NCBI RefSeq assembly: GCF_000023465.1
Contig: NC_014041.1
Location: forward strand, 765,001-829,000
Direction: 5' to 3'
Source: Zunongwangia profunda SM-A87
GTDB taxonomy: Bacteria; Bacteroidota; Bacteroidia; Flavobacteriales; Flavobacteriaceae
Length of the DNA stretch: 64,000 bases
The position numbers and the translations under genes were made by a program. Of the stretch, positions 33,869-42,800 are shown one piece after another (position 1 is the first letter of the stretch; each line of letters opens with the position of its first letter). Below the pieces are notes generated by a model, which saw only the letters and a program-made list of their open reading frames with translations, did no database searches and was not told where the DNA came from.

Positions 33869-33976
33869 ATGTTTCCAGATTTAATAATACCAATTCTAAC
33901 TTTTTATATATTGGTAGTTCTACAACAAATTTGGGATGAATTAAAACCTATTTTTGGAAAGAGAAGTGGCTTGTAA
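33869..33976 (+). CDS. 35-aa hydrophobic peptide (possible small membrane protein)
   Basis: ATG at 33869 opens a frame MFPDLIIPILTFYILVVLQQ ending KRSGL at TAA 33974-33976. One uninterrupted hydrophobic span of about 16 residues is followed by an amphipathic, positively charged tail, the layout of type I toxin peptides of the Fst/Ldr kind. GAGGA at 33856-33860 is a well-placed ribosome site. It could equally be a gene remnant. No antisense RNA can be demonstrated. Confidence 0.35.
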   Translation: MFPDLIIPILTFYILVVLQQIWDELKPIFGKRSGL

Positions 33977-34055
33977 AATTTTTATTAATTTTATTAAAGA
34001 TTAAATAAGTAAAAAACACTAAATAAAGAAAGACCATCCTTTTCAGAAAACACAA

Positions 34056-34661
34056 ATGTTGAGAAGTTTTAAATACCTAATTTTCATAGGAATAGTTACT
34101 ACAAGCTGTTCGAGTTCAAAAAAATTGAACTTATGGACAAAACAATCAAAAATTGAAGAAGTCAGGAATTTTGAGTCCCAATTAAATCCAAATTCTGAAT
34201 TTTTAAATCAAAACGTCAGTCTTTCAGAAAGTATTTATCCAAGAGTAAAGGAATTTGAAATGGCAAATCCTTTAATAGTCAAAAGAGAAAAGGAGGGATT
34301 ATTACCTGTTTATGTAGAATATTTTTATTCGAAACCAGACTCGGTTATAAGATATGTAAGTTACGATTGGGAAAACAATCGTTACGGAAATTATTTTGAT
34401 AGGAAAAAAGATTGGGAATTACAAAGCAAGAAACTAGCTGAATACAATGCAGAATATGATCGGATTAAAAAACAACTCACTTCGAAATTTGGGCAACCAA
34501 TGGAACAGGATAGTCAGCCGCAAGAAGTAAAATCAGAGGATGGTAGGCCAAGTTATTTGTTGAGAAATACTATTTGGGAATCAGACGAAAGATTTATGAA
34601 ATTAAATATGATTTTTGGAGCTTCAACTTATCGAATCCGTTTATATTATTACTGGAAATAA
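34056..34661 (+). CDS. Hypothetical lipoprotein
   Basis: A 201-aa protein with an SPII leader (MLRSFKYLIFIGIVTTSC). The mature part begins SSSKKLNLW and is hydrophilic with many charged residues; a coiled stretch (SKKLAEYNAEYDRIKKQLTSKF) is followed by a strand-rich end (LNMIFGASTYRIRLYYYW). No family is recognised. Its stop codon is only 15 bases before the residual coding sequence of the next, AraC-like gene, suggesting that the DNA carrying this gene was inserted at that gene's start. Confidence 0.65.
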   Translation: MLRSFKYLIFIGIVTTSCSSSKKLNLWTKQSKIEEVRNFESQLNPNSEFLNQNVSLSESIYPRVKEFEMANPLIVKREKEGLLPVYVEYFYSKPDSVIRYVSYDWENNRYGNYFDRKKDWELQSKKLAEYNAEYDRIKKQLTSKFGQPMEQDSQPQEVKSEDGRPSYLLRNTIWESDERFMKLNMIFGASTYRIRLYYYWK

Positions 34662-34736
34662 AACCTACCACTTCTGTTAAAAGAATATAGCATAGCAGAC
34701 ATCATCATCGCCAATCCCAAAGAAAAGCCTTTCTAT

Positions 34737-35483
34737 GTGGGTACATTTCAAGGAACAGAAGATCCCGATATCCAATGGCCCCATCGCCACGATTTCTATT
34801 CGCTCGTTTGGTTTACCAAAAGCACCGGCATCAACGTCATTGACTTTCAGGAATACCACATCCAACACAACAGACTATTTATAATGCGACCAAAACAAGT
34901 CCACAATTGGTCCTATTCAAAAAACTCCAACGGCTACATTGCCATTTTTGATAAGCACCTTTTTAAAGAACTAACAGATGTTCCAGAACAGGCTTATTTT
35001 GATCTTTCCGCTAAAAACACAGCGGTGCTCCAACCCACTTTTGAACACCTTATTCAAGAATCAAAGCATACCGATCAATTAAGCCAAAAAACAATCCTTC
35101 AGGGAATTTCATATATCCTGCTTCAACTAAAAAGATTAGCACAGGAAGCCCCACAAAACAATACTTTCCCCTCAAAAGACCTTCTAAAGTTTTCAAAATT
35201 AGTCGCACAAAACCTCGGTAAAAATCTTTCCGTAGCCCATTATGCCGCTCAGCTCCATATAACCGTGGATAAACTCAACCACATCTGCAAGCAGCATTAC
35301 GCACAAAGCCCTAAAACAATCATCCTCGAAAAGAAAATAACCGAAGCCAAACGACTGCTCTATTTCACTGATTTATCCGTAAAGGAAATCGCATTTAGGT
35401 TAGGCTTTGAAGACAGTTCCTATTTTTCAAGAATCTTCAAACAAAAAACAAGTCTTTCCCCCACACAATTTAAAAGTACCTAA
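34737..35483 (+). CDS. AraC-family transcriptional regulator, start codon uncertain
   Basis: The C-terminal AraC helix-turn-helix pair (LSVAHYAAQLHITVDKLNHICKQH and LSVKEIAFRLGFEDSSYFSRIFKQ) and an N-terminal cupin-like sensing domain (WPHRHDFYSLVWFTKSTGINVI) are intact. GTG 34737 is the first standard start. However, the frame is coding-like further upstream (LLKEYSIADIIIANPKEKPF from about 34674) with no ATG, and homologous proteins usually start with that block. TTA occupies the place where ATG is expected. The gene may have lost its start by insertion. The next gene is the likely target. Confidence 0.75.
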   Translation: MGTFQGTEDPDIQWPHRHDFYSLVWFTKSTGINVIDFQEYHIQHNRLFIMRPKQVHNWSYSKNSNGYIAIFDKHLFKELTDVPEQAYFDLSAKNTAVLQPTFEHLIQESKHTDQLSQKTILQGISYILLQLKRLAQEAPQNNTFPSKDLLKFSKLVAQNLGKNLSVAHYAAQLHITVDKLNHICKQHYAQSPKTIILEKKITEAKRLLYFTDLSVKEIAFRLGFEDSSYFSRIFKQKTSLSPTQFKST

Positions 35484-35524
35484 AAACCCCGAAAAAGTCC
35501 TGTCCATAAACACCTTCCCATCAG

Positions 35525-35532
35525 TAGTTTTG
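35525..35532 (+). promoter_or_regulatory. -7 box of the carboxymuconolactone decarboxylase-like gene
   Basis: TAGTTTTG is an exact TAnnTTTG match, 12 bases before the ATG. A CTG at 35500-35502 is the nearest approach to a -33 TTG. Confidence 0.4.
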
Positions 35533-35544
35533 TATAAAAACAAA

Positions 35545-36015
35545 ATGAAAAATCTTTCAATTTTCATCATCATTTTGAGCTTTAGCTTAAGCGGATATGC
35601 CCAAACCAAAAATCAAATAGCAATGGACAGCACAAAAACAGCACGATTTAACAGAGGTTGGAAAAAACTAAAAGAAATTGACGGACAAGCAGGCGTAAAC
35701 GTCATCGAAAGCCTAAAAGATATTTCGCCCGATTTAGGAAAATATACCATCGAATATCCCTTTGGTGATGTCTACAGCAGGGAAATTATAGACCACCGCA
35801 CCAAAGAAATCGCCGTCGTCGCTGCGTTAACTGCGATGGGCAATGCACGACCGCAATTAAAAGTCCACATAAACGCCGCTTTAAATGTTGGCGTCACCCA
35901 GGAAGAACTCGCAGAAATTATGATTTTAATGTCGGTTTACGCCGGTTTTCCTTCCGCTTTAAACGGAACTTCTGCCCTAAAAGAAGTACTGGCAGAAAGA
36001 AAAGCACAAGATTAA
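35545..36015 (+). CDS. Exported carboxymuconolactone decarboxylase-family protein
   Basis: A 156-aa protein of the CMD family with a signal peptide (MKNLSIFIIILSFSLSGYAQ). It shows GWKKLKEIDGQAG, FGDVYSREIIDHRTKEIAVV and HINAALNVGVTQEELAEIMI, the gamma-CMD pattern; the AhpD CxxC pair is absent. Substrate unknown. The ATG at 35545 is supported by the signal peptide and the promoter box. An AraC-type regulator precedes it by about 60 bases. Confidence 0.85.
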   Translation: MKNLSIFIIILSFSLSGYAQTKNQIAMDSTKTARFNRGWKKLKEIDGQAGVNVIESLKDISPDLGKYTIEYPFGDVYSREIIDHRTKEIAVVAALTAMGNARPQLKVHINAALNVGVTQEELAEIMILMSVYAGFPSALNGTSALKEVLAERKAQD

Positions 36016-36102
36016 AAAATTCTCATCTTACTACTTTCAGCTAAAGAAAAAAGTTTTTAAATATCACTGTATTTACAAATTATCCATTAAAACTTTCTCC
36101 CG

Positions 36103-36150
36103 TTATGGAAAACCGTAATGCCTATGGCTTGGGTATGCTTAGTTTTAGCA
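36103..36150 (+). repeat. Diverged copy of the 5' header repeat
   Basis: GGAAAACCGTAATGCCTATGG leads to GGGTATGCTTAGTTTTAGCA, matching the header order GAAACCGTAA, G-rich stretch, GGTTAG-TTTTA. It lies just before the PH-SHOCT gene. Confidence 0.35.
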
Positions 36151-36177
36151 ATGAAAATAAACACGAACAAAAGCGAT

Positions 36178-36781
36178 ATGATGGAATTAAATAAATACCT
36201 CAATGAGTCACAAGATCCAAAAACAGTAGAAAAAGTATTAAAGAAAATTAATGAACTACTCACAAGAAATGAGAATGTTGAATATGTTGCAGTTCAGAAA
36301 AAGCCGGCTGTAAATTTCTCTCCAGACTCTGTAGCCCTAACGAATAAGCGTATCATATTCTGTAGGCCAAAAACTTTTGGACTTTCAATGGATTTTCAAG
36401 ATTTCCTATGGAAAGAAATAGCAGATTGTCATATCAAAGAAGGAATTATAGGCGCAACCTTTACCGCAAAAAAAGTTAAAGGAGGAGGAATCATTTCAAT
36501 GGATTATTTGCCCAAATCCCAAGCCCGACTTTTATATAGGTATGCTCAGGAACGAGAAGAAGAAATGGACGAATATAGACGACAACGAGAATTGGAAAAT
36601 TCCAGAGCTAGAGCAGGAGGAGGAATCACCGTGAATACTTTAAATGACAAGAAACAGGAAACTGAAAAGCAAAACGACCCTCTTGAAAACCTTAAAAAAA
36701 TTAAAGCAATTGTTAGAACAGGATTTAATAAGTCAGGAAGAATTTGACAACAAAAAAGCTGAAATGCTATCGAAATTGTAG
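36178..36781 (+). CDS. PH-like/SHOCT domain protein with a frameshift
   Basis: The N-terminal part is a bacterial PH-like domain (NENVEYVAVQKKPAVNFSPD, VALTNKRIIFCRP, WKEIADCHIKEGIIGATF). In the annotated frame it ends abnormally (AIVRTGFNKSGRI, stop at 36747). Removing one A from the run of seven at 36694-36700 restores a perfect SHOCT domain, DPLENLKKLKQLLEQDLISQ followed by EEFDNKKAEMLSKL, ending at TAG 36779-36781. So the sequence carries a +1 frameshift, either a mutation, a read error or slippage. ATG 36178 is preferred because earlier ATGs (36118, 36151) lie in or at the header repeat. Confidence 0.75.
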
Positions 36782-36838
36782 CAATGACCTTGCTGACTGT
36801 GATTTAAGAGGTTTACATAAATTAAAAAGGATTAAATA

Positions 36839-37159
36839 ATGGATTTATATTTCGAAACAACAGCGCCAACCAGTTTAAAGAATGATATAATTAGTTCTAT
36901 TGAAGATGGAGAATTACGGACTTGGTCAATTTTAGAAAGAGATGGAATTAAATATTTAAAGCATACAAAGCAATGGGGAGAAAAAGGAGTAATAAAACTA
37001 GAAATTGACTCTAATAAAAAATATTTGATTTCAAAAGTACTTAAATTTAAGAATACAAATGATGAAGTGAAAGACTTCGAAGGTTATTATTTAGGAAGGT
37101 TCTGTGAATTGATTTTTGTTAATTTTCCTAGTCGATTTACTAAAATCGAAAAAAAATAA
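36839..37159 (+). CDS. Hypothetical protein
   Basis: A 106-aa protein without signal peptide or TM helix. It has alternating strands (WSILERDGIKYLKHTKQWGE, VIKLEIDSNKKYLISKVLKF) and a C-terminal FEGYYLGRFCELIFVNFPSRF. The pattern suggests a small beta-rich domain. It follows the PH-SHOCT gene by 57 bases. Family not recognised. Confidence 0.5.
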   Translation: MDLYFETTAPTSLKNDIISSIEDGELRTWSILERDGIKYLKHTKQWGEKGVIKLEIDSNKKYLISKVLKFKNTNDEVKDFEGYYLGRFCELIFVNFPSRFTKIEKK

Positions 37160-37482
37160 ATTTATTTTGATCATCCATAATTTGCAGTAATGCTTATTTG
37201 CGTCATTCCGGGCCTGCCCGTCCGGCAGGCGGGCTCGACCCGGAATCTCATACTGAATTTTTAAAAAAAATAGACCTTGAAGATGAGATCCTGAATCAGG
37301 CCCGCCTCGCCGGCAGGCAGGTTCAGGGTGACGATACCTTGTGATGCTCCATTCCCGGACTATTTTTTAGTTCCGTAGCAAAACAAACCAATTCCGCAGG
37401 ATAAGGAGTTGTGATAGTTTTTGTCATTTTGGGTCATTGAGTGAATTCTCGCAGAAAATTTGTATCGAAATGTCACCAAAAT
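37160..37482. repeat. Mosaic intergenic repeat region, copy R5
   Basis: It begins with the module GATCATCCATAATTTG seen after R4, then the GGCAGGCGGGC block (37199-37290), the GAAGATGAGATCCTG module with CCGGCAGGCAGG, a shortened CCGCAGGATAAGG block, and a 57-bp palindrome (37426-37482). AATAAGCGACAGGGAGCT follows directly and also occurs after higA (about 16390). Confidence 0.75.
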
Positions 37483-37581
37483 AAATAAGCGACAGGGAGC
37501 TTTATAGATTTCAATTTAAAAAATATTCTAGGGTCCTTAAGTCCATTGGCAACTTTAAGCATCAAATTAATCTAGCAAATA

Positions 37582-38058
37582 CTATAGTGTTTTCAGCATC
37601 CAGATGTTACAGGAAGAATGTCCTGAATTTCCCAAACGTTCATCCAAGCTTTTAAAACCCAGTTTTTTGTACCAGGAAACCGCATTGGAAAATTCCGGTA
37701 AGCTTTCCAGGTAAAGTTCCCGGTACCCAAATTGCAGGGCAGAATCCACAGAAGCCTCCATCAATTTTTTTCCTAAACCTTTTCCACGAGCTTCTTTGCC
37801 GATGTAGAATTTAACCAGTTCGGCACAGCCCTCAGGTAAGCCTTCCGTAGGATATACACCACAACAACCTACGATTTCACCTTCGTCTTCAGCTACCCAA
37901 AGTTCAGCTTTTTCTATTCTGAAGCATTCATAAAGACTATTCGTTGCCGCATCAGAATACACCGTTCCTTCTTTTGGTGCATGATATTCTTCGAACACGC
38001 TCTTAATCAAGGTGGCCACGGCTTTATTATCGGTTCTTTTTATTTTTCTAATTTCCAT
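37582..38058 (-). CDS. GNAT-family N-acetyltransferase
   Basis: A 158-aa GNAT protein. Motif A is clear at FYIGKEARGKGLGKKLMEASV (Q/R-x-x-G-x-G), preceded by the strand AELWVAEDEGEIVGCCGVYPTEG and followed by YRELYLESLPEFSNAVSWYKKLGF. It overlaps the upstream GNAT gene by one base, so the two are co-transcribed. Both are divergent from a MarR regulator across an 84-base gap with a dyad. Substrate unknown. Confidence 0.9.
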   Translation of the reverse strand: MEIRKIKRTDNKAVATLIKSVFEEYHAPKEGTVYSDAATNSLYECFRIEKAELWVAEDEGEIVGCCGVYPTEGLPEGCAELVKFYIGKEARGKGLGKKLMEASVDSALQFGYRELYLESLPEFSNAVSWYKKLGFKSLDERLGNSGHSSCNIWMLKTL

Positions 38059-38495
38059 TACTGCAGTTCTAATTTCATATGGTTATGCGGTATGCCTACC
38101 TCTGTAAAGGTTTCACCGTAAGTGGTAAAACCTGCTTTTTTATAAAAGTCGACCGCATAGTGTCGGGAATGGCACTGAATCTCTTTTAAGGATTTACTTT
38201 TGGCAAAAGTGATGATTTCCTTAAGCAATAACTGACCTACACCTTTTCCCTGAACATCGGGATCTACCGCCATTTGTATCAATTGCGCTAAGGATTTATG
38301 TTCTTCAGAAGGAACAAGCACCGCACAGCCAATTACGTTGTCATTTTCTAGTGCTACAAAATGCCAAGAGCGCTCGTCGTGCATCTCCCAGGAATGATCG
38401 GGAATCCCGAGGGGACGGAGCAATACTTTATTGCGAAGCTCACGCATCTCCTGATAATACGGAGAATGGATATTTATATTTTTTACACGGATCAT
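38058..38495 (-). CDS. GNAT-family N-acetyltransferase (ElaA-like)
   Basis: A 145-aa GNAT protein. The N-terminal block ELRNKVLLRPLGIP resembles ElaA-like members. Motif A is AVDPDVQGKGVGQLLLKEII, followed by IQCHSRHYAVDFYKKAGF. It is the first gene of the two-GNAT operon. A probable MarR target given the shared intergenic dyad. Confidence 0.9.
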   Translation of the reverse strand: MIRVKNINIHSPYYQEMRELRNKVLLRPLGIPDHSWEMHDERSWHFVALENDNVIGCAVLVPSEEHKSLAQLIQMAVDPDVQGKGVGQLLLKEIITFAKSKSLKEIQCHSRHYAVDFYKKAGFTTYGETFTEVGIPHNHMKLELQ

Positions 38496-38554
38496 AGCTG
38501 AATTTTAGTATAAGATGTTGTATATTACTTGACAAAAGCAAATATAATTAAAAA

Positions 38555-38573
38555 TACTTGATTTAGGCAAGTA
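38555..38573. promoter_or_regulatory. MarR-type operator
   Basis: TACTTG (38555-38560) and CAAGTA (38568-38573) are perfect inverted repeats with a 7-base spacer, 7 bases before the marR start. A further TACTTG half site lies at 38526-38531. The dyad is between the divergent GNAT pair and the MarR gene, as expected for autorepression and joint control. Confidence 0.7.
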
Positions 38574-38579
38574 AATTTT

Positions 38580-39011
38580 ATGAAGGAGATTGAAGTTATA
38601 CATAGCATTCGAAAATTCAACCGTAATTATGTAAGAAGTATTGGCTTGTTAGAAAAAAGCTTTTTAAACACGGGGTATTCGCTTACCGAGTCTCATATTT
38701 TGTATATCGTTAAAGAACAGGGCAAGACCACCGCTACCGAAATTAATAAGGTATTGAATTTAGATGAAGGTTATTTAAGCCGAATCATCAAAAAACTGAT
38801 TTCAAATTCGATATTGACCAAAGAAAAATCAAAAGACGATAAGCGCATTTTTAAAATTAGCTTAACCGAAAAAGGCATCAAAGAACAACAAAAGCTCGAC
38901 GATTTATCTTCCGATTCTGTTGCCGGTATTATTTCACATTTATCCCTTCCTGAACAGGAAGAATTGGCCCATTCTTTTAATAAGATCATGGGCTTGTTGT
39001 ATGGGGAATGA
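38580..39011 (+). CDS. MarR-family transcriptional regulator
   Basis: A 143-aa winged helix-turn-helix regulator. It has the DNA-recognition region ATEINKVLNLDEGYLSRIIKKL and the wing LTKEKSKDDKRIFKISLTEKG. Both are standard for MarR dimers. The ligand is unknown. It is divergent from two GNAT genes and a dyad lies next to its own start codon. Confidence 0.92.
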   Translation: MKEIEVIHSIRKFNRNYVRSIGLLEKSFLNTGYSLTESHILYIVKEQGKTTATEINKVLNLDEGYLSRIIKKLISNSILTKEKSKDDKRIFKISLTEKGIKEQQKLDDLSSDSVAGIISHLSLPEQEELAHSFNKIMGLLYGE

Positions 39012-39805
39012 GTTGGGGATAGTATTTTTATTATAATATTGATTTTAATTGGTTTCTAGGAAAGATGCAATGACATGTCTGGATTAAAATTCACCGATTC
39101 AGTTTCTAAAATAAAATGAAGCTTTCCATATTTATTCTCCCTTCTTACATTTTCAATCGCAATTTTTATAATTGAAATTTCTGACTACTTCGCATATTTG
39201 TTAAAGAAATGCTATTAATTATTAATATTGATTTTCAGGATTCCTTCTGAATTATATCAAATTTTTTTTCATTCTACTTTTCTATCAGATCTTAATTCCT
39301 CAAATTTTAAGTTCTCCAATGATTTAGCTTATAATTCTGTAATTATTTAAAATGCTTTAATTGAGTGTATTAAGTGTTGATTTCATTTTATTTTAGTAGA
39401 AGATAACATATTTATTTTCAGTAATGTAACCTAGCGTAAAGTAATTGTAACAACTAGTTTTTTGTTAAGGATTATTAACAGATATATTTGATTTCGTTAA
39501 CGATAACTAAAAAATTACAGGATCAAGTATGATGTTTCTGTTAAATCATTAAAAATAGATGTAAAAATTACGGTTATGGTAAAAGTAGCACTGTAATTAT
39601 TTAATACTGGTCTAACTGATTCTTAAAATAGATAAATGAGAGAAAAATTTACACTTCAAATTAACACTAGCGTTAAAAATAATTATTCAGCCAAAAACTG
39701 TAATCGCAGTTATTTTTTTAAATCAAAAACTACAACGTTATAGTGATTCTTTTTTGTAGGCAACGTAAAAGCATCTCCCTCTAATTGAATTTAAAATTAA
39801 AAAGT
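39012..39805 (+). promoter_or_regulatory. Long leader/regulatory region of the xylan locus
   Basis: Nearly 800 bases precede the first susC with no gene. They hold a perfect 10-bp palindrome TCGTTAACGA (39494-39503), a near-palindrome TTAACACTAGCGTTAA (39661-39676) and a hairpin AACTG/CAGTT (39696-39711) followed by TTTTTTT, which could be a leader terminator. Hybrid two-component regulators of this family bind upstream of susC, so the palindromes are candidate sites. The 5' UTR boundary is not known. Confidence 0.5.
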
Positions 39806-42800
39806 ATGAGCATAAAATTACTTAACCCTCCTCATCTCGTAAAGTTTCTTGTGATAGGAGTGTTGTTTAGTTTCTTTTTTTCGTCGTGGATTTATGGAAA
39901 TAATATTGATTTTCAGAATACTATTACAGGTACAGTAACCTCTTCTGATGATAACTTGCCTGTACCTGGGGTAAATATTTTTGTGAAAGAGTTGCCTAAT
40001 GTAGGTGCAGTTACAGATATGGATGGAAACTATAGCATTCAGGCTCCTGCAGATGCAACTTTAGTATTTAGTTTTATTGGTTTTAAAACCATAGAACGAA
40101 AGGTAGATAATCGTACAGAAATTAATGTTGTAATGGATTCGGATTTGGATGCTTTACAGGAGGTTGTTATCGTAGGCTACGGAGAGCAAAAGAGGGAAAC
40201 AGTTGTTGCGGCCGTAGTGCAGGCTAGTGGTGAAGAGCTGGAACGTGCCGGGAATGTTCCTAATATTGGCTCTGCGCTTGCGGGTAACGTGCCTGGAGTT
40301 ATTACCACATCAAGTACGGGGATTCCGGGTGGTGAAGATCCACGAATTTTTATACGGGGCCAAAGTACCTGGAATGATTCCAGTCCGCTGGTACTTGTTG
40401 ATGGTATAGAGCGTCCATTAAATACTATTGCCATAAGTTCGGTAGAATCAATATCAGTGCTTAAGGATGCTTCTGCTACCGCAGTATATGGGGTAAGAGG
40501 TGCAAATGGAGTGATTCTTGTGACTACTAAAAGGGGTAAAACAGGAAAAGCGGTTATTAGGGCCCGACTCAATTCTACTGTAAAAACAGCCTCAAAACTC
40601 CCCGGTAAAAAAGATGCTTTTGATACTTTCCTAGTTCGTAATCGAGCTATCGAAAATGAACTTTCACTGACGCCAGAGTCCTGGAGTTTCTTTCAGACTC
40701 AGGATATTATTGATAAATATCGTTTTCCTGCAAACTTAACTGAAGCAGAGCGCTACCCTAATGTAGACTGGGACAAAGCTTTATTTAGGGAATATGCTCC
40801 TTCTTATAATGCTAACTTAAACATAACTGGTGGATCTGAGATCGTTAAATATTTCGCAGGAGCTGATTTTCAATATGAAGGGGATTTAATAAAGCAATAT
40901 GATAATAATAGAGGTTATCAACCAGGTTTTGGATTTAACCGTTTAAACGTTCGTACCAATCTGGATTTCAAGCTTACCTCAAGTACTGTATTAAAAGTAG
41001 GTCTTTCGGGTTCTTATGGAGTGCGTAAAACACCGTGGGGGTTTGGTGGAGGAGATTATGGGTATTGGATTGCTGCCTACTCTACTCCGCCAGATATTTA
41101 CTTACCTCAATATTCTGATGGTTCATGGGGGTATGATGCACCTTCAGGTGGAGGCGAGGGGAATGCGATCAGGAACCTTGCAATAAGCGGAGTACAATTC
41201 GTAACAAATACCCAGCTTCAAACCAACTTTACACTCGAGCAGGATTTGGATGTAATTCTTGATGGTTTAAAATTTACAGGTACCATTGCCTTGGATAATA
41301 CCTTTGTGGAGGCAAATCGAGGAGTTAATGATCTTTATAATGATCCGCAAGAAAAGTATATTGATCCAGAAACGGGAATCGTAACTTATCGTAGGACTTA
41401 TGATGCTAATACCGGATTTGATTATCAACAGGGTATTAAATGGTCCTCTTCTTCAGGTGATGTAAACAATGATGCTACGTATCGTAGGTTATTTTACCAG
41501 ACCCAACTTAACTACGCAAAAAACTTTGCCGGAAAGCACGATGTTACAGCAATGGGGCTTTTTAATCGAAATGAGTTTGCAACCGGTAGTGTATTGCCTT
41601 TTTATCGTGAGGATTGGGTGTTTAGAACTACTTATGGATATGATAACCGGTACCTTATCGAATATAATGGCGCCTATAATGGTTCTGAGCGTTTTGCAGC
41701 AGGTAATCGTTTTGCATTCTTTTCATCAGGAGGATTAGGGTGGAATATCTCCAACGAAGCTTTTATGAAAGAAGTAGACTTTATAAACAACCTTAAGTTA
41801 AGAGCTTCTTATGGGGAGATTGGAGATGATAATGTGAACGGAAGATATTTATACTTAACACAATGGTCTTATGGTGGCCAGGCCCGATTAGGTACCGTAG
41901 GAGAGCAGGCAGAACAAAGTCCATATGTATGGTATACAGAATCTGCCGTAGGAAATCCCGATATAAGCTGGGAAAAAGTGAAAAAATCAAATATTGGTCT
42001 CGATTACGGGTTTTTTAATAATTCGATCAGTGGTAGTGTTGATTTCTTTCGCGATGAACGTGTAGATGTATTGATTTCAGGAAACCAGCGTGCAATCCCA
42101 GAATATTATGGAACAACGGCACCGGTAGCCAATCTTGGAACTGTGCAGAACCAGGGTTATGAAATAGTGCTTAACTTAAATCATTATTTTGGAGAGAACC
42201 TGCGTCTTTGGGCAGATTTAAATATGACCCACGCACAAAATAAGGTGATTGAAGGTGATAACCCGGAATTGTTACCTGAATATCAAAAAAATAACAATAA
42301 AGCAATTGGTCAGGCCTATTCTTATATAGATAATGGATTTTATAATACCTGGGACGAGCTATATGGGACTACACCTTTTAATACAGACGACTCCCAAAAA
42401 ATCCCTGGTGGATATCAAATTGTAGACTTTAATGCAGATGGGATTATAGATGGTTTTGATAATGTACCTTATGCTTTTGCCGGAGCACCTCAAAATACCT
42501 ATAACGCGACTGTAGGATTTGATTGGAAAGGTTTAAGCGGATTTGTACAATTTTTTGGAGCTAATAATGTAACCAGGCAGGTTGTTTTTAATAGCCTGGG
42601 AAATCAAAACAATATCGTTTATGATGAAGGATCATATTGGAGCAAAGATAATACCAATGCAGATGCTCCGGTGCCAAGATGGGTGACTACTACCAATGGC
42701 GCGGCTAACGGTTCACGATTTTTCTACGATGGCTCTTATGTGCGCTTAAAGAATGCTGAAATTGCTTATACATTTCCTGTTGAGTCTAAGATCTTGACAA

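Noticed and set aside
16443..37482. CRISPR array from recurring repeats
   Set aside because: Repeats are dispersed, of unequal spacing and separated by genes; there are no regular spacers and no cas genes.
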